From: Actinotignum schaalii_C
GTDB lineage: Bacteria > Actinomycetota > Actinomycetes > Actinomycetales > Actinomycetaceae
NCBI RefSeq assembly: GCF_034119425.1
Contig: NZ_JAWUEL010000002.1
Location: 1-64,000, forward strand
DNA: 64,000 bases
Reading direction: 5' to 3'
Shown in pieces: positions 53,192 through 61,996 of the stretch. The position numbers were made by a program, and so were the translations under genes. The notes below the pieces were generated by a model. The model was not told the DNA's origin. It ran no database searches and worked only from the letters and a program-made list of their open reading frames with translations. Position 1 is the first letter of the stretch, and each line of letters starts with the position of its first letter.

Positions 53192-54067
53192 CTAGTCAAG
53201 GTGCTCCACGGTGGCGTGCAGGGTGAGCGTGGCGCTCTCCCCCGGCGCCAGCTGCGGGGCCCCTTCGCGCACCCGAGTTGCTTCCACGCACACAAAATGC
53301 TTCCAGGCATCATCGGGCATATCCGCATTCGCGGCCGAGCCCTTCGTACCTGGGTTCCACACCACCGATTTATCGGATTCTTCCGAGCTCAGAGTGATCT
53401 TACGGTGTCCGCCCGCGTCCACGAGCACGATATCGCCCGCGAAGGGGTAGAAACGATCAACGGTTTGGCCTTCGAGAGCCTCGAAGGGGCCGGCGGGGAG
53501 TTGGGCATTATCCGCAAGGCGATTGATGCCGCCTTCCTCGATACCCTTGATACGCAGATCCTGCGCATCCACAGCCCAGTAGGCGTGGAGGGCTAACTCC
53601 GGGCCGATCGTTTCGGTGCCGGTATTGGTGGCCTTCAGCCGCACCCAGAAATCACTGCCCAGGTGCACGGTGTAGCTGAGGGCGAGGGAATCAGCCAGGT
53701 CGCCACCCAGTGCGCTGCCCGCGAGGGTGAAAGTTGCTTCCACCGCGGCCGAATCGCCGCTGACAGATTCGAGGGCCCAGTCCTGGATGCGGGCCCAGCC
53801 GTGCAGGCCGTTATCCGAAGGCCCGAACCACGGGGCTACCACCGGGATACCTCCCCGGATAGGAGTGCCCTGCGTGAGGCCAGATAGGTCGCTCATGTAG
53901 AGGACGTCCTCGAAGCCAGCCGGTTTCCAGGAGGCAACGTGGGCGCCGTAGGGGAATACGGTACCGGATACGGTATCGGTGTTAATCTCTAGCGCGCTCA
54001 GGTCCCCACGGGTGACGAGGCTGACGCCGGCGATAGCTTGCTCGGCAAAGGGAATGCTCTGCGTCAT
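53192..54067 (-). CDS. D-hexose-6-phosphate mutarotase-like protein (YeaD type)
   Basis: A 291-residue protein of the aldose 1-epimerase superfamily. Characteristic pieces are FPYGAHVASWKPAGFEDVLYMSDLS, GTPIRGGIPVVAPWFGP with the substrate-binding Arg-Gly-Gly-Ile-Pro, and VVWNPGTKGSAANADMPDDAWKHFVCVEATRV near the C-terminus. YeaD-like enzymes equilibrate anomers of glucose 6-phosphate and related sugars. It lies 74 bases downstream of the gntP-type gene and is probably co-transcribed. Confidence 0.85.
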   Translation of the reverse strand: MTQSIPFAEQAIAGVSLVTRGDLSALEINTDTVSGTVFPYGAHVASWKPAGFEDVLYMSDLSGLTQGTPIRGGIPVVAPWFGPSDNGLHGWARIQDWALESVSGDSAAVEATFTLAGSALGGDLADSLALSYTVHLGSDFWVRLKATNTGTETIGPELALHAYWAVDAQDLRIKGIEEGGINRLADNAQLPAGPFEALEGQTVDRFYPFAGDIVLVDAGGHRKITLSSEESDKSVVWNPGTKGSAANADMPDDAWKHFVCVEATRVREGAPQLAPGESATLTLHATVEHLD

Positions 54068-54141
54068 GTGTACTCCTTGATTTTCTTTATGTGTGCGATG
54101 CGGGCGACCATACCGGCCGCCCGCACCCTCCTACTCATGCT

Positions 54142-55488
54142 CTAGCCGAAGAACGGCGAGAGGCACATTACGTACGCCAGTGAAACCAGCGAACCGGAGG
54201 CGAGCAGGCCGCCCCACGTCTTGAGAGTGTCCTTGATGGACAGATCGAAGTATTCCTTGAAGAGCCAGAAGGACGCGTCATTAATATGCGTCATGAAGTT
54301 GGAGCCCGCGGCGGTGGCAAGCACGAGCAGCGTGGGATCCACGCCCGCCTGCATCACACCGGTGGTCGGATCCATAACAGCCGCACCAATAATGGAGGCG
54401 GCGGTCATCGCGGAGACCACGCCCTGACCGGTAGCCAGGCGGATAAGAACGGTGATGAACCAGGCCATGATGTAGGGCGATACCGCGCCCGCACTCATGA
54501 AGCCGCCGATGTAATCGCCGATGCCGGAGTCAATCACAACCTGCTTGAAGGCGCCACCGGCACCGATAATCATGACAACGCCGGCGATAATCGACACGGC
54601 CTTATTGAACTTGTCCATGACCCATTCGCCCTTGTGCCCGCGCTGAATACCGAAGAGCAGCATGGCGAGCACCAGCGCCACGGACATGGCCACCGGGGAG
54701 GAACCGAAGAAGTTGAGCCACTGGCCCAGCGTGGATTCTTTATCTACCCAAATATTGGCGATGGTCACCGAGATCATGATGATGGCCGGGCTGAGCGGCA
54801 CGATGAGGGAGATGAAGAACGACGGCGGATTGACCGCGGCTTCCTTATCGTCCTTATCACCGGACATGAACTTCGGCACCGGGCGCTCGAGGTTACCAAG
54901 CACCTTGGGTAGCAGCACGCCACCCACGATCACCCAGAGAATCGCCATGGGAATACCAAGGAGGTACACCATGCCGGCATCCGCGTGATACTGGTCAATG
55001 AGCGCAACCGGACCGGGCTGCGGCGGGAAGATCGAGTGAGCGACCGTGGTAGCGCACACAGCCGGAATGGCTAGGCGCAGCCACGGCACCTTTGCTTCCT
55101 GAGCGATAGAAATAACGAGCGGAGCAATCATTAGGAAGGCGACTTCGTAGAACATCGCCAGGCCGAAAATAAGACCGATAATAATAACAGCGATACGCAC
55201 GAAGCGCAGTCCGAAGCGGCGAATGAGCCCCGATGCCAGCACGTGAGACGCACCGGAATCCACCATGAGGCGGCCGATAACTGCACCGAAAACAACGATA
55301 ATGGCGAGCGAACCCAGCGTAGAACCAAAACCGGTGGTGACGGTCTTGAGAGTTTCCATCGGGCCCATGCCATTGCACAGTGCCACCACCACGGCGGCGA
55401 GCAACAGCGCGAGCATCGAATTCACCTTGAATACGATGTTGAGCACGAGCATCAACGCAATGCCCACGAGCAGCCAAACAATTGGCAT
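54142..55488 (-). CDS. GntP-family gluconate/organic acid permease
   Basis: A 448-residue transporter with about 12-13 helices. Family hallmarks are GFGSTLGSLAIIVVFGAVIGRLMVDSGASHVLAS (about 53-85), IFPPQPGPVALIDQYHADAG (about 155-175), and GSNFMTHINDASFWLFKEYF (about 400-419). It imports gluconate or a similar sugar acid with protons. ATG with GAGAGGTTAAAAGCT upstream and an operator-like dyad about 80 bases further. No gluconate kinase is in the window; hexuronate or keto-gluconate import is a possible alternative given the uxu operon. Confidence 0.88.
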   Translation of the reverse strand: MPIVWLLVGIALMLVLNIVFKVNSMLALLLAAVVVALCNGMGPMETLKTVTTGFGSTLGSLAIIVVFGAVIGRLMVDSGASHVLASGLIRRFGLRFVRIAVIIIGLIFGLAMFYEVAFLMIAPLVISIAQEAKVPWLRLAIPAVCATTVAHSIFPPQPGPVALIDQYHADAGMVYLLGIPMAILWVIVGGVLLPKVLGNLERPVPKFMSGDKDDKEAAVNPPSFFISLIVPLSPAIIMISVTIANIWVDKESTLGQWLNFFGSSPVAMSVALVLAMLLFGIQRGHKGEWVMDKFNKAVSIIAGVVMIIGAGGAFKQVVIDSGIGDYIGGFMSAGAVSPYIMAWFITVLIRLATGQGVVSAMTAASIIGAAVMDPTTGVMQAGVDPTLLVLATAAGSNFMTHINDASFWLFKEYFDLSIKDTLKTWGGLLASGSLVSLAYVMCLSPFFG

Positions 55489-55559
55489 AGCTTTTAACCT
55501 CTCAAATTTTAGGCCCCATCGCCGCGCATCGTTGCTTCGTGGCGACGAGACGTACCATA

Positions 55560-55581
55560 TAGCGAAACGGTCATTTCACTA
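55560..55581. promoter_or_regulatory. Operator candidate upstream of gntP-type gene
   Basis: TAGCGAAA (55560-55567), six bases, TTTCACTA (55574-55581): an 8-bp dyad with one mismatch, flanked by a wider TACCAT/ATGGTA pair. It is 72 bases before the permease start codon, in promoter range. Confidence 0.5.
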
Positions 55582-55660
55582 TTTGTAAATGGTACTCCCC
55601 CTTACGCTGAGAGTAAACACGGTACGGATCACCTTTTTACTTGCGTTTATCTTGATTTTT

Positions 55661-56338
55661 CTACGACGACGCTGGCGCCCGCGGCGCCACCAGCCAGCTA
55701 TCCGCGCATGTGGCAACGAGACTCTCCAGCTCTGGGCGGCTTCCTGCATTCTGAATCCAGATATGAGCCAGGCCCCGACGGACCTCATCATCAACCTGAG
55801 TGCGCATGCGGGCCCGCGCATCCGCTTCGCTCATGCCCCGGCCGCGTAGGTGCTCAAGGCGCTTTTCTTCCGGGGCGGAGACGATTATCACGCAATCGAC
55901 CTCACGATCGGCGCGGGTTTCTACCAGGAGGGGCACATCATAGACAGCCAGCTGGTCCGGGTGCGCACCGGCGAGGATCTCCCGGGCCCGCGCGATAATA
56001 GCGGGATGGGTGAGAGCCTCAAGCCGGTGGCGGGCGGTCGGATTGGAGAAGATATGTGTGGCAAGGGCCGTGCGGTTAAGTGCGCCGTCGTCGTTTAAAA
56101 TGCCCGAACCGAAAACGGTGGCGAGCTGCGCGAGGACCGGGCTACCCGGGGCGGTGACCTCCCGGGCGAGGGCGTCCGCATCGGCAATAAGCGCGCCGCG
56201 CTCACGCAGAACACGAGTAACCGTGGATTTTCCGGCACCGATTCCACCGGAGACGGCCACTCGCAGGGCGCGCCCGCTGGGGTAGGAGAAGGTGCGCAGC
56301 TGCTGTGCGCTGGCTCCGCCGACTCGTAGTGTTTTCAC
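55661..56338 (-). CDS. coaE: Dephospho-CoA kinase
   Basis: A 225-residue P-loop kinase for the last step of coenzyme A synthesis. VAVSGGIGAGKSTVTRVLRERGALIADADALAREV (about 27-61) carries the Walker A, and YDVPLLVETR and MSEADARARMRTQ are typical. It begins with GTG 104 bases after rpsA, the usual actinobacterial order. The N-terminal 25 residues before the P-loop may be too long; a later start is possible. Confidence 0.92.
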   Translation of the reverse strand: MKTLRVGGASAQQLRTFSYPSGRALRVAVSGGIGAGKSTVTRVLRERGALIADADALAREVTAPGSPVLAQLATVFGSGILNDDGALNRTALATHIFSNPTARHRLEALTHPAIIARAREILAGAHPDQLAVYDVPLLVETRADREVDCVIIVSAPEEKRLEHLRGRGMSEADARARMRTQVDDEVRRGLAHIWIQNAGSRPELESLVATCADSWLVAPRAPASS

Positions 56339-56442
56339 CGTCCCAGCTTAACAATGCGTCCCGCGGAAAGAAAACGCCGCCGGCGCTCCCCGAGGAGACG
56401 CGCCGGCGGCGGTACTAGATGCTACCCGCGGTAGCCTATGCC

Positions 56443-57927
56443 TTAATTGTTGGTCAGCTTCTCACGCAGAGCGGCGAGCGCTTCATCGGCATCCGAGTCA
56501 AGCGAGCCGCTCGGTTCGGACGTGGAGCTGTAGCTGGCCGGAATTTCTGCGGCCGGTTCGGCAGCGGCAGCAGCCTGGGCGCCCGCAGCAGCATCGGCTT
56601 CAAGCGCGGCAGCGACCTGCGCCTTGTGCGCTTCCCAACGGGCCTGAGCCTGGGCGTATTCGTTCTCCCATGCCTCGCGCTGAGCTTCGTAACCCTCGAG
56701 CCATTCATTCGATTCGGGATCGAAGCCTTCGGGGTACTTGTAATTGCCGTTTTCGTCGTAATCAGCGGCCATGCCGTAGAGCGAGGGATCGAAGTCCTGG
56801 GAGTTCGGATCCACGCCTTCGTTCGCCTGCTTGAGGGAGAGCGAAATACGGCGGCGGTCCAGATCGATATCGATGACCTTGACGAAAACATCGTCGCCCA
56901 CCTTGACAACCTCTTCCGGGGTGTCGATATGACGGGAAGCCAGTTCGGAGATGTGGACGAGACCTTCGATGCCATCCTCCACGCGCACGAAGGCACCGAA
57001 GGGAACGAGCTTGGTTACGCGACCCGGAACGATCTGGCCGATCGCGTGGGTGCGGGCGAAGGACTGCCAGGGATCTTCCTGGGTGGCCTTGAGGGAGAGC
57101 GAGACACGCTCGCGATCCATGTCAACATCGAGAACTTCCACGGTGACAGGCTGACCCACTTCGACAACCTCGGACGGGTGGTCGATGTGCTTCCAGGACA
57201 GCTCGGAAACGTGGACGAGGCCGTCCACACCGCCGAGGTCCACAAAGGCACCAAAATTGACGATGGAGGACACGAAGCCTTCGCGCACCTGGCCCTTCTG
57301 AAGCTGGTGCAGGAATTCTCCACGAGCCTGGGACTGGGACGCTTCCAGCCAGGCGCGGCGGGAAAGAACCACATTATTGCGATTCTTATCAAGTTCGATG
57401 ATCTTCGCTTCAAGCTCACGGCCGATGTAGGGCTGCAGATCGCGCACGCGGCGCATTTCAACGAGCGAAGCAGGCAGGAAGCCGCGCAGTCCGATATCAA
57501 CAATCAGACCGCCCTTGACGACTTCGATGACAGTGCCGGTAACGACGCCATCAGCTTCCTTGACCTTCTCGATTTCAGCCCAGGCACGTTCGTACTGCGC
57601 GCGCTTCTTCGAAAGGAGGAGACGGCCTTCCTTGTCTTCCTTCTGGAGGACAAGGGCCTCTACCTGGTCGCCAATTTCGACGACATCATCGGGGTTGACA
57701 TCGTGCTTGATCGAAAGTTCCTTGGAGGGAATAACACCCTCGGTTTTGTAGCCAATGTCGAGCAACACTTCGTCATGGTCGACCTTGACAACGGTTCCTT
57801 CGACGAGGTCACCATCGTTAAAGTACTTGATCGTCTTATCGACGGCGGCAATAAGTTCTTCCTCGGAGCCGATATCGTTGACGGCAATCTCGGGGAGAGT
57901 CGAAGACTCGGGGGTGGTATTAGTCAT
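56443..57927 (-). CDS. rpsA: 30S ribosomal protein S1
   Basis: A 494-residue protein with four S1 RNA-binding domains at about residues 35-106, 124-190, 210-278 and 296-366 (for example GDLVEGTVVKVDHDEVLLDIGYKTEGVIP and GFVSSIVNFGAFVDLGGVDGLVHVSELSW). An acidic Ala/Glu-rich tail follows. Four domains, not six, is normal for actinobacteria. Start at 57927 (ATG); the open frame continues upstream but is not homologous. It binds mRNA for initiation. Confidence 0.95.
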   Translation of the reverse strand: MTNTTPESSTLPEIAVNDIGSEEELIAAVDKTIKYFNDGDLVEGTVVKVDHDEVLLDIGYKTEGVIPSKELSIKHDVNPDDVVEIGDQVEALVLQKEDKEGRLLLSKKRAQYERAWAEIEKVKEADGVVTGTVIEVVKGGLIVDIGLRGFLPASLVEMRRVRDLQPYIGRELEAKIIELDKNRNNVVLSRRAWLEASQSQARGEFLHQLQKGQVREGFVSSIVNFGAFVDLGGVDGLVHVSELSWKHIDHPSEVVEVGQPVTVEVLDVDMDRERVSLSLKATQEDPWQSFARTHAIGQIVPGRVTKLVPFGAFVRVEDGIEGLVHISELASRHIDTPEEVVKVGDDVFVKVIDIDLDRRRISLSLKQANEGVDPNSQDFDPSLYGMAADYDENGNYKYPEGFDPESNEWLEGYEAQREAWENEYAQAQARWEAHKAQVAAALEADAAAGAQAAAAAEPAAEIPASYSSTSEPSGSLDSDADEALAALREKLTNN

Positions 57928-58085
57928 TAACTGATAACTTCCGGACACTATTGTGAATATTTGCTTGGGACCGACAGACATCGGCCAGTGCGGCGGGTGC
58001 TCACACCAGTTCTCCATACTACGCGGAAAAGCTTGGCTAGTGCAAGGCATCCGGGCCAGAATCGACGTGGTGTGAGCGCCTCGTT

Positions 58086-60764
58086 CTAGTGGGCTGCCTC
58101 CCGCCAATTCGGGCCGTACCCCACCCCGACCGAAAGTGGCACCCGCAGCTGCGCTGCCCCGGCCATTTCTCGGCGCACGATATCCTCGGTCGCCTCGTGC
58201 TCGCCGGGCGCCACTTCCAGCACCAGTTCGTCATGAACCTGGAGCAGTACCCGACTGCGCAAACCTGCTTCCTGCAGCGCCTCTACCACGGCCACCATGG
58301 CGATCTTGATGATATCGGCCGCACTACCCTGGATCGGAGCATTGAGAGCCATACGTTCAGATGCCTCGCGCAACTGTCGGTTCGTGGAACGCAATTCGGG
58401 AAGGTAGCGCCGCCGCCCCAACATCGTCTGGGTATAGCCATCTTCACGGGCTTTCACCACGAGGGAATCGAGATATTCGCGCACTTTCCCGAAACGTGCG
58501 AAATAGGTATCCATGAGCTCTTGAGCATCGTGGGCGGAAATACGGAGCTGGCGGGAAAGCCCGTAGGCGGAGAGCCCGTAAGCCAAGCCGTAGCTCATCG
58601 CTTTAATACGGGAGCGCTGTTCGCTACTTACCTCGCTTTCGGGAATCCCGAAGACGAGAGAGGCCACCGAGGAATGCAGGTCTTCGCCCTCGTTAAAAGC
58701 GGTGATCAACGCTTCATCGCCGGAAAGCGAGGCCATGATCCGCATTTCGATCTGAGAGTAATCCGCGGTCATCAGCGCCGCATAGCCCGCGGAAGGAATA
58801 AAGGCAGAGCGGATCTGCAGCCCCTCGGCCGTGCGCGCGTGAATATTTTGAAGATTCGGATCCGTGGACGAGAGCCGCCCGGTAGCCGCCACCGCCTGCT
58901 GGTAGGTAGTGTGGATCTTCCCATCCGCCCGGGTATTGCGCTGCAGGCCTTCCACAGATTGCCGCAGTTTAATGGCATCACGGTGCTCAAGGAGAGCCCC
59001 GAGGAATTGAGTCCCGGCTACCGCCTTATCATCTTCGCGCGCGGCAATGCGCACCGCCAGATCTGCCAGCGCTTCCGCATTCGTGGTGTACCCGGATTTG
59101 GTTTTCCGGGTGGTGGGCAAGCCGAGTTCCTCGAAAAGTACCCCTTGTAATTGCTTGGGACTGGAGAGATTGACTTCGTGGCCGATGGCATCATAAGCGA
59201 GTCGGGCCGCGGCTTCTACACGCCCGTCGAAATCTTTTCGCAGTTTTTCAAGGTAGGGAGAATCCACCGCAATACCGGTGTCCTCCATGCGCGCGAGGGT
59301 GCGGGACACGTCCATTTCGAGGTCGAGCAAGGCACCATCCTCACCGCGGGCCTTCAATTCCCCGAGCAACTTATCCGAGAGCGGGCCGAGGAGTGCGGCG
59401 CGCTGCGCCAAAGGATCAGCCTGTCCGTCCAACCCGGGCAGCACTCCCCCGTCCCCCAAATCAACACCGAGGTGACGCAGCGCAAGATCGCCGAGGTCAT
59501 AGCTGCGCTGATCGGGGTAGAGAAGGTAAGCGCACAGCACGGTATCGCGGACGACGCCGCGTAACTCGGCGCCCTGCCCCCGCACCCGATGCCAGGCTTC
59601 TTTGGCGCCGTGCACCACTTTCGGGGCATCAGATTCCAGCCAGGCACGCACCTGGGCAGTATCGTCGTCGTTCATGGTGTGAGTATCGAGAAGTAAGGCG
59701 GCCGTTGCCGTTCCAATCGCAAGTGCCTCCACACTCCCCGCACCCGGACTGGCCGGCCCGGCGATTTCGAGGCCAAAGAATGGGGCGTCGGCATGCTGAT
59801 CAAGCCATGCGCGTACCCCGGATGTGGTGATCTCCAGGCCGGCGAGGGTGAATCCGGCTGGAGCATCGGATTCAGGTGCGCCGTCACGCGCCGGTAATTC
59901 GGTGAGGACACGCCCGCGCAAGGTATCAAAATCGAGGGTATCGAAGAGTTCGTGCAGCGCTTCCCGGTCCACTCCGCGCGGGCGGAATTCCTCAAGGTTC
60001 TCTCCGATAGGAAGATCACGCACGAGGGTATTAAGGGACCGATTCTGGCGAACCTGATCCAGGTGCTCGCGCAAGGAGGAACCTACTTTTCCGCCGATTT
60101 CGTCGGCGCGGGCGAGGATGGAGTCAAGGTCACCGTAGTTCGCGAGCCATTTCGCCGCGGTTTTCGGGCCCACGCCGGGGACTCCGGGAATATTATCGGC
60201 GCCTTCCCCCACGAGTGCAGCCAGGTCGGCATAGCGTTCGGGGCGCACTCCAGTTTTCTTTTCGATACCGGCCGGGTCAAGGGCCTGCATTGCCGAACGC
60301 GGCATGGGATAGAGCACGGTGGTGTGCTCATCAACGAGCTGATAGGAGTCTTTGTCGCCGGAGGCAATATAGACATCCGCTCCCTCTTCTACCGCACGAC
60401 GGGAAAGGGTGGCAATAATATCGTCGGCTTCGTAGTCCTCGTAAGTAAGCCAACTTATTCCGCAGGTATCCAGGACGTTTTTAATAACATCGATTTGCCC
60501 GGAGAATTCTACCGGTGTGGGGGCCCGGCCTCCTTTATATTCCGGATAGACGCGGGTACGGAATGTTCCTCCCGGCAGGTCGAAGGCCACGGCGATGTAA
60601 TCGGGGTGGTAATCACCAATGATTTTGAGCAGGGTGGAGAGGAAACCGTAAACAGCATTGGTGTACTGCCCGCGATCGGTGAGGAAATTCTCTGCCCGCA
60701 GGGCGTAGAAGGCGCGGAACGCCATTGAATGGCCGTCGACAAGAAGGAATTTTTTTTCACTCAC
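58086..60764 (-). CDS. polA: DNA polymerase I
   Basis: An 892-residue enzyme with a 5'-3' exonuclease domain (LLVDGHSMAFRAFYAL at the start, GVGPKTAAKWLANYG helix-hairpin-helix near 190), a degenerate 3'-5' exonuclease domain (about 300-480) and a family A polymerase domain (MTADYSQIEMRIMASLSGDEAL about 655, RSRIKAMSYGLAYGLSAYGL about 700, VLLQVHDELVLEV about 850). The proofreading domain lacks the usual DxE (FFGLEIAG instead), so proofreading is probably absent, as in many actinobacteria. GTG start. Confidence 0.96.
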   Translation of the reverse strand: MSEKKFLLVDGHSMAFRAFYALRAENFLTDRGQYTNAVYGFLSTLLKIIGDYHPDYIAVAFDLPGGTFRTRVYPEYKGGRAPTPVEFSGQIDVIKNVLDTCGISWLTYEDYEADDIIATLSRRAVEEGADVYIASGDKDSYQLVDEHTTVLYPMPRSAMQALDPAGIEKKTGVRPERYADLAALVGEGADNIPGVPGVGPKTAAKWLANYGDLDSILARADEIGGKVGSSLREHLDQVRQNRSLNTLVRDLPIGENLEEFRPRGVDREALHELFDTLDFDTLRGRVLTELPARDGAPESDAPAGFTLAGLEITTSGVRAWLDQHADAPFFGLEIAGPASPGAGSVEALAIGTATAALLLDTHTMNDDDTAQVRAWLESDAPKVVHGAKEAWHRVRGQGAELRGVVRDTVLCAYLLYPDQRSYDLGDLALRHLGVDLGDGGVLPGLDGQADPLAQRAALLGPLSDKLLGELKARGEDGALLDLEMDVSRTLARMEDTGIAVDSPYLEKLRKDFDGRVEAAARLAYDAIGHEVNLSSPKQLQGVLFEELGLPTTRKTKSGYTTNAEALADLAVRIAAREDDKAVAGTQFLGALLEHRDAIKLRQSVEGLQRNTRADGKIHTTYQQAVAATGRLSSTDPNLQNIHARTAEGLQIRSAFIPSAGYAALMTADYSQIEMRIMASLSGDEALITAFNEGEDLHSSVASLVFGIPESEVSSEQRSRIKAMSYGLAYGLSAYGLSRQLRISAHDAQELMDTYFARFGKVREYLDSLVVKAREDGYTQTMLGRRRYLPELRSTNRQLREASERMALNAPIQGSAADIIKIAMVAVVEALQEAGLRSRVLLQVHDELVLEVAPGEHEATEDIVRREMAGAAQLRVPLSVGVGYGPNWREAAH

Positions 60765-60865
60765 CCCTCTAGCCTACGCGAGATGGCTAGCAGGCGCCCA
60801 CCGGAAAACCGATGAGCGCCTGACTGTGAGAATGTGGGACCTGGCACGTACGCGGCTGGATGCGC

Positions 60866-61483
60866 TTAACTACGCCCGCCAACCTGTTCGATCACAGCAT
60901 CGGCCACTTCGCGCATGGTCAGCCGCCGATCCATCGAGGTCTTTTGAATCCAGCGGAAAGCTTCCGGTTCGGTCAGGCCCATATGAGATTCCAGCAAGCC
61001 CTTAGCCCGATCCACTCGCTTGCGGGTTTCAAATTGCTCGGCCATGGTAGAGACTTCGTTTTCGAGCGCTTCGATTTCCTGATTACGCGAGACGGCGATT
61101 TCGACCGCGGGAATGAGATCAGCGGGCGTGAACGGCTTGACCACGTAAGCCATCGCTCCGGCGTCCCGTGCGCGTTCCACCAGGTCACGCTGAGAGTAGG
61201 CGGTGAGCATAACGATGGCCACCCGATGTTCTTCTAGAATCCGGTCCGCTGCGGTAATGCCGTCCATACCCGGCATCTTCACATCCATGACAATCAGATC
61301 GGGTTCGAGTTCGCCGGCGAGTTCAATAGCGGATTCGCCATCGCCGGCTTCTCCGACAACCTCATACCCGGCATCTTCCAGTGTTTCAACAATATCGAGG
61401 CGAATGAGAGTTTCGTCTTCAACGACAAGAACCCGAATGGCTTCTTTGTTCTCCGCGGCTTGCGCCGCCGTGTCCTTGGCCAT
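60866..61483 (-). CDS. pdtaR: ANTAR-domain response regulator, PdtaR type
   Basis: A 205-residue cytoplasmic regulator. The receiver domain (about 17-130) shows VVEDETLIRLD, the phospho-acceptor Asp in LIVMDVKMPGMDG, and the KPF lysine. The C-terminal ANTAR domain (about 145-200, RKRVDRAKGLLESHMGLTEPEAFRWIQKTSMDRRLTMREVA) binds paired RNA hairpins to stop termination. In Mycobacterium PdtaR works with the kinase PdtaS. Start at the second of two ATGs (61483), which has GAAGGGG at good distance. The kinase is not in the window. Confidence 0.92.
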   Translation of the reverse strand: MAKDTAAQAAENKEAIRVLVVEDETLIRLDIVETLEDAGYEVVGEAGDGESAIELAGELEPDLIVMDVKMPGMDGITAADRILEEHRVAIVMLTAYSQRDLVERARDAGAMAYVVKPFTPADLIPAVEIAVSRNQEIEALENEVSTMAEQFETRKRVDRAKGLLESHMGLTEPEAFRWIQKTSMDRRLTMREVADAVIEQVGGRS

Positions 61484-61692
61484 CATGACCCCTTCGACCG
61501 GCATGCCGGATAGATTGAACCAATTTACTGCGTGCGATGTTGCACCTGCATCCACACCGAAGTGTTCTCTGACCCTTGAGAGAATGATGACCGGCAACGG
61601 GATTCACGCGCCCCTTACCATGCTGTCAGACCACGCGGTGCAGAGCAAACAACGGGACAGAGATTCCCAGCGAACTTCAAGGTTATCGCCGC

Positions 61693-61776
61693 GGTGCTCC
61701 CGGAGGGACTCGAACCCTCACGCCTTGCGGCGCTGCATTTTGAGTGCAGTGTGTCTACCAATTCCACCACAGGAGC
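61693..61776 (-). tRNA. tRNA-Leu (anticodon CAA)
   Basis: On the minus strand the sequence begins GCTCCTGTGGTGGAATTGG and ends GTTCGAGTCCCTCCGGGAGC followed by ACC. The anticodon stem CTGCA/TGCAG encloses CTCAAAA, giving anticodon CAA (reads UUG). A long variable arm (CGCCGCAAGGCG) marks the leucine class. The terminal A of CCA is not encoded. It lies between pyk and pdtaR. Confidence 0.95.
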
Positions 61777-61903
61777 TTGTGCATATGCCGTCACCACCAG
61801 CAGGATCTCCAGGATCACCGCGAGTGATTGTGCAAACGCAGAGAATATTTCACCATACCCGCCACCAAATTTCAAATGATGGTGACGCAGAAAGCTGGAA
61901 TGG

Positions 61904-61944
61904 GAGCGGGTGCCCGCCGGGCTTATCCCGGCGGGCACCCGCTC
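61904..61944 (-). terminator. 18-bp hairpin terminator after pyk
   Basis: GAGCGGGTGCCCGCCGGG (61904-61921) and CCCGGCGGGCACCCGCTC (61927-61944), loop CTTAT. It sits 53 bases past the pyk stop. U-tract is poor (CATTCCAGCTTTC). Confidence 0.75.
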
Positions 61945-61996
61945 ACCTGTGCTGTGCTACGCACGCATCCGGCGCGCCCAGCACGGTTCGCGAGTT

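Noticed and set aside
56419..57930. 503-codon plus-strand open frame
   Set aside because: Antisense shadow of rpsA; protein sequence is a frame artefact of a highly expressed gene.
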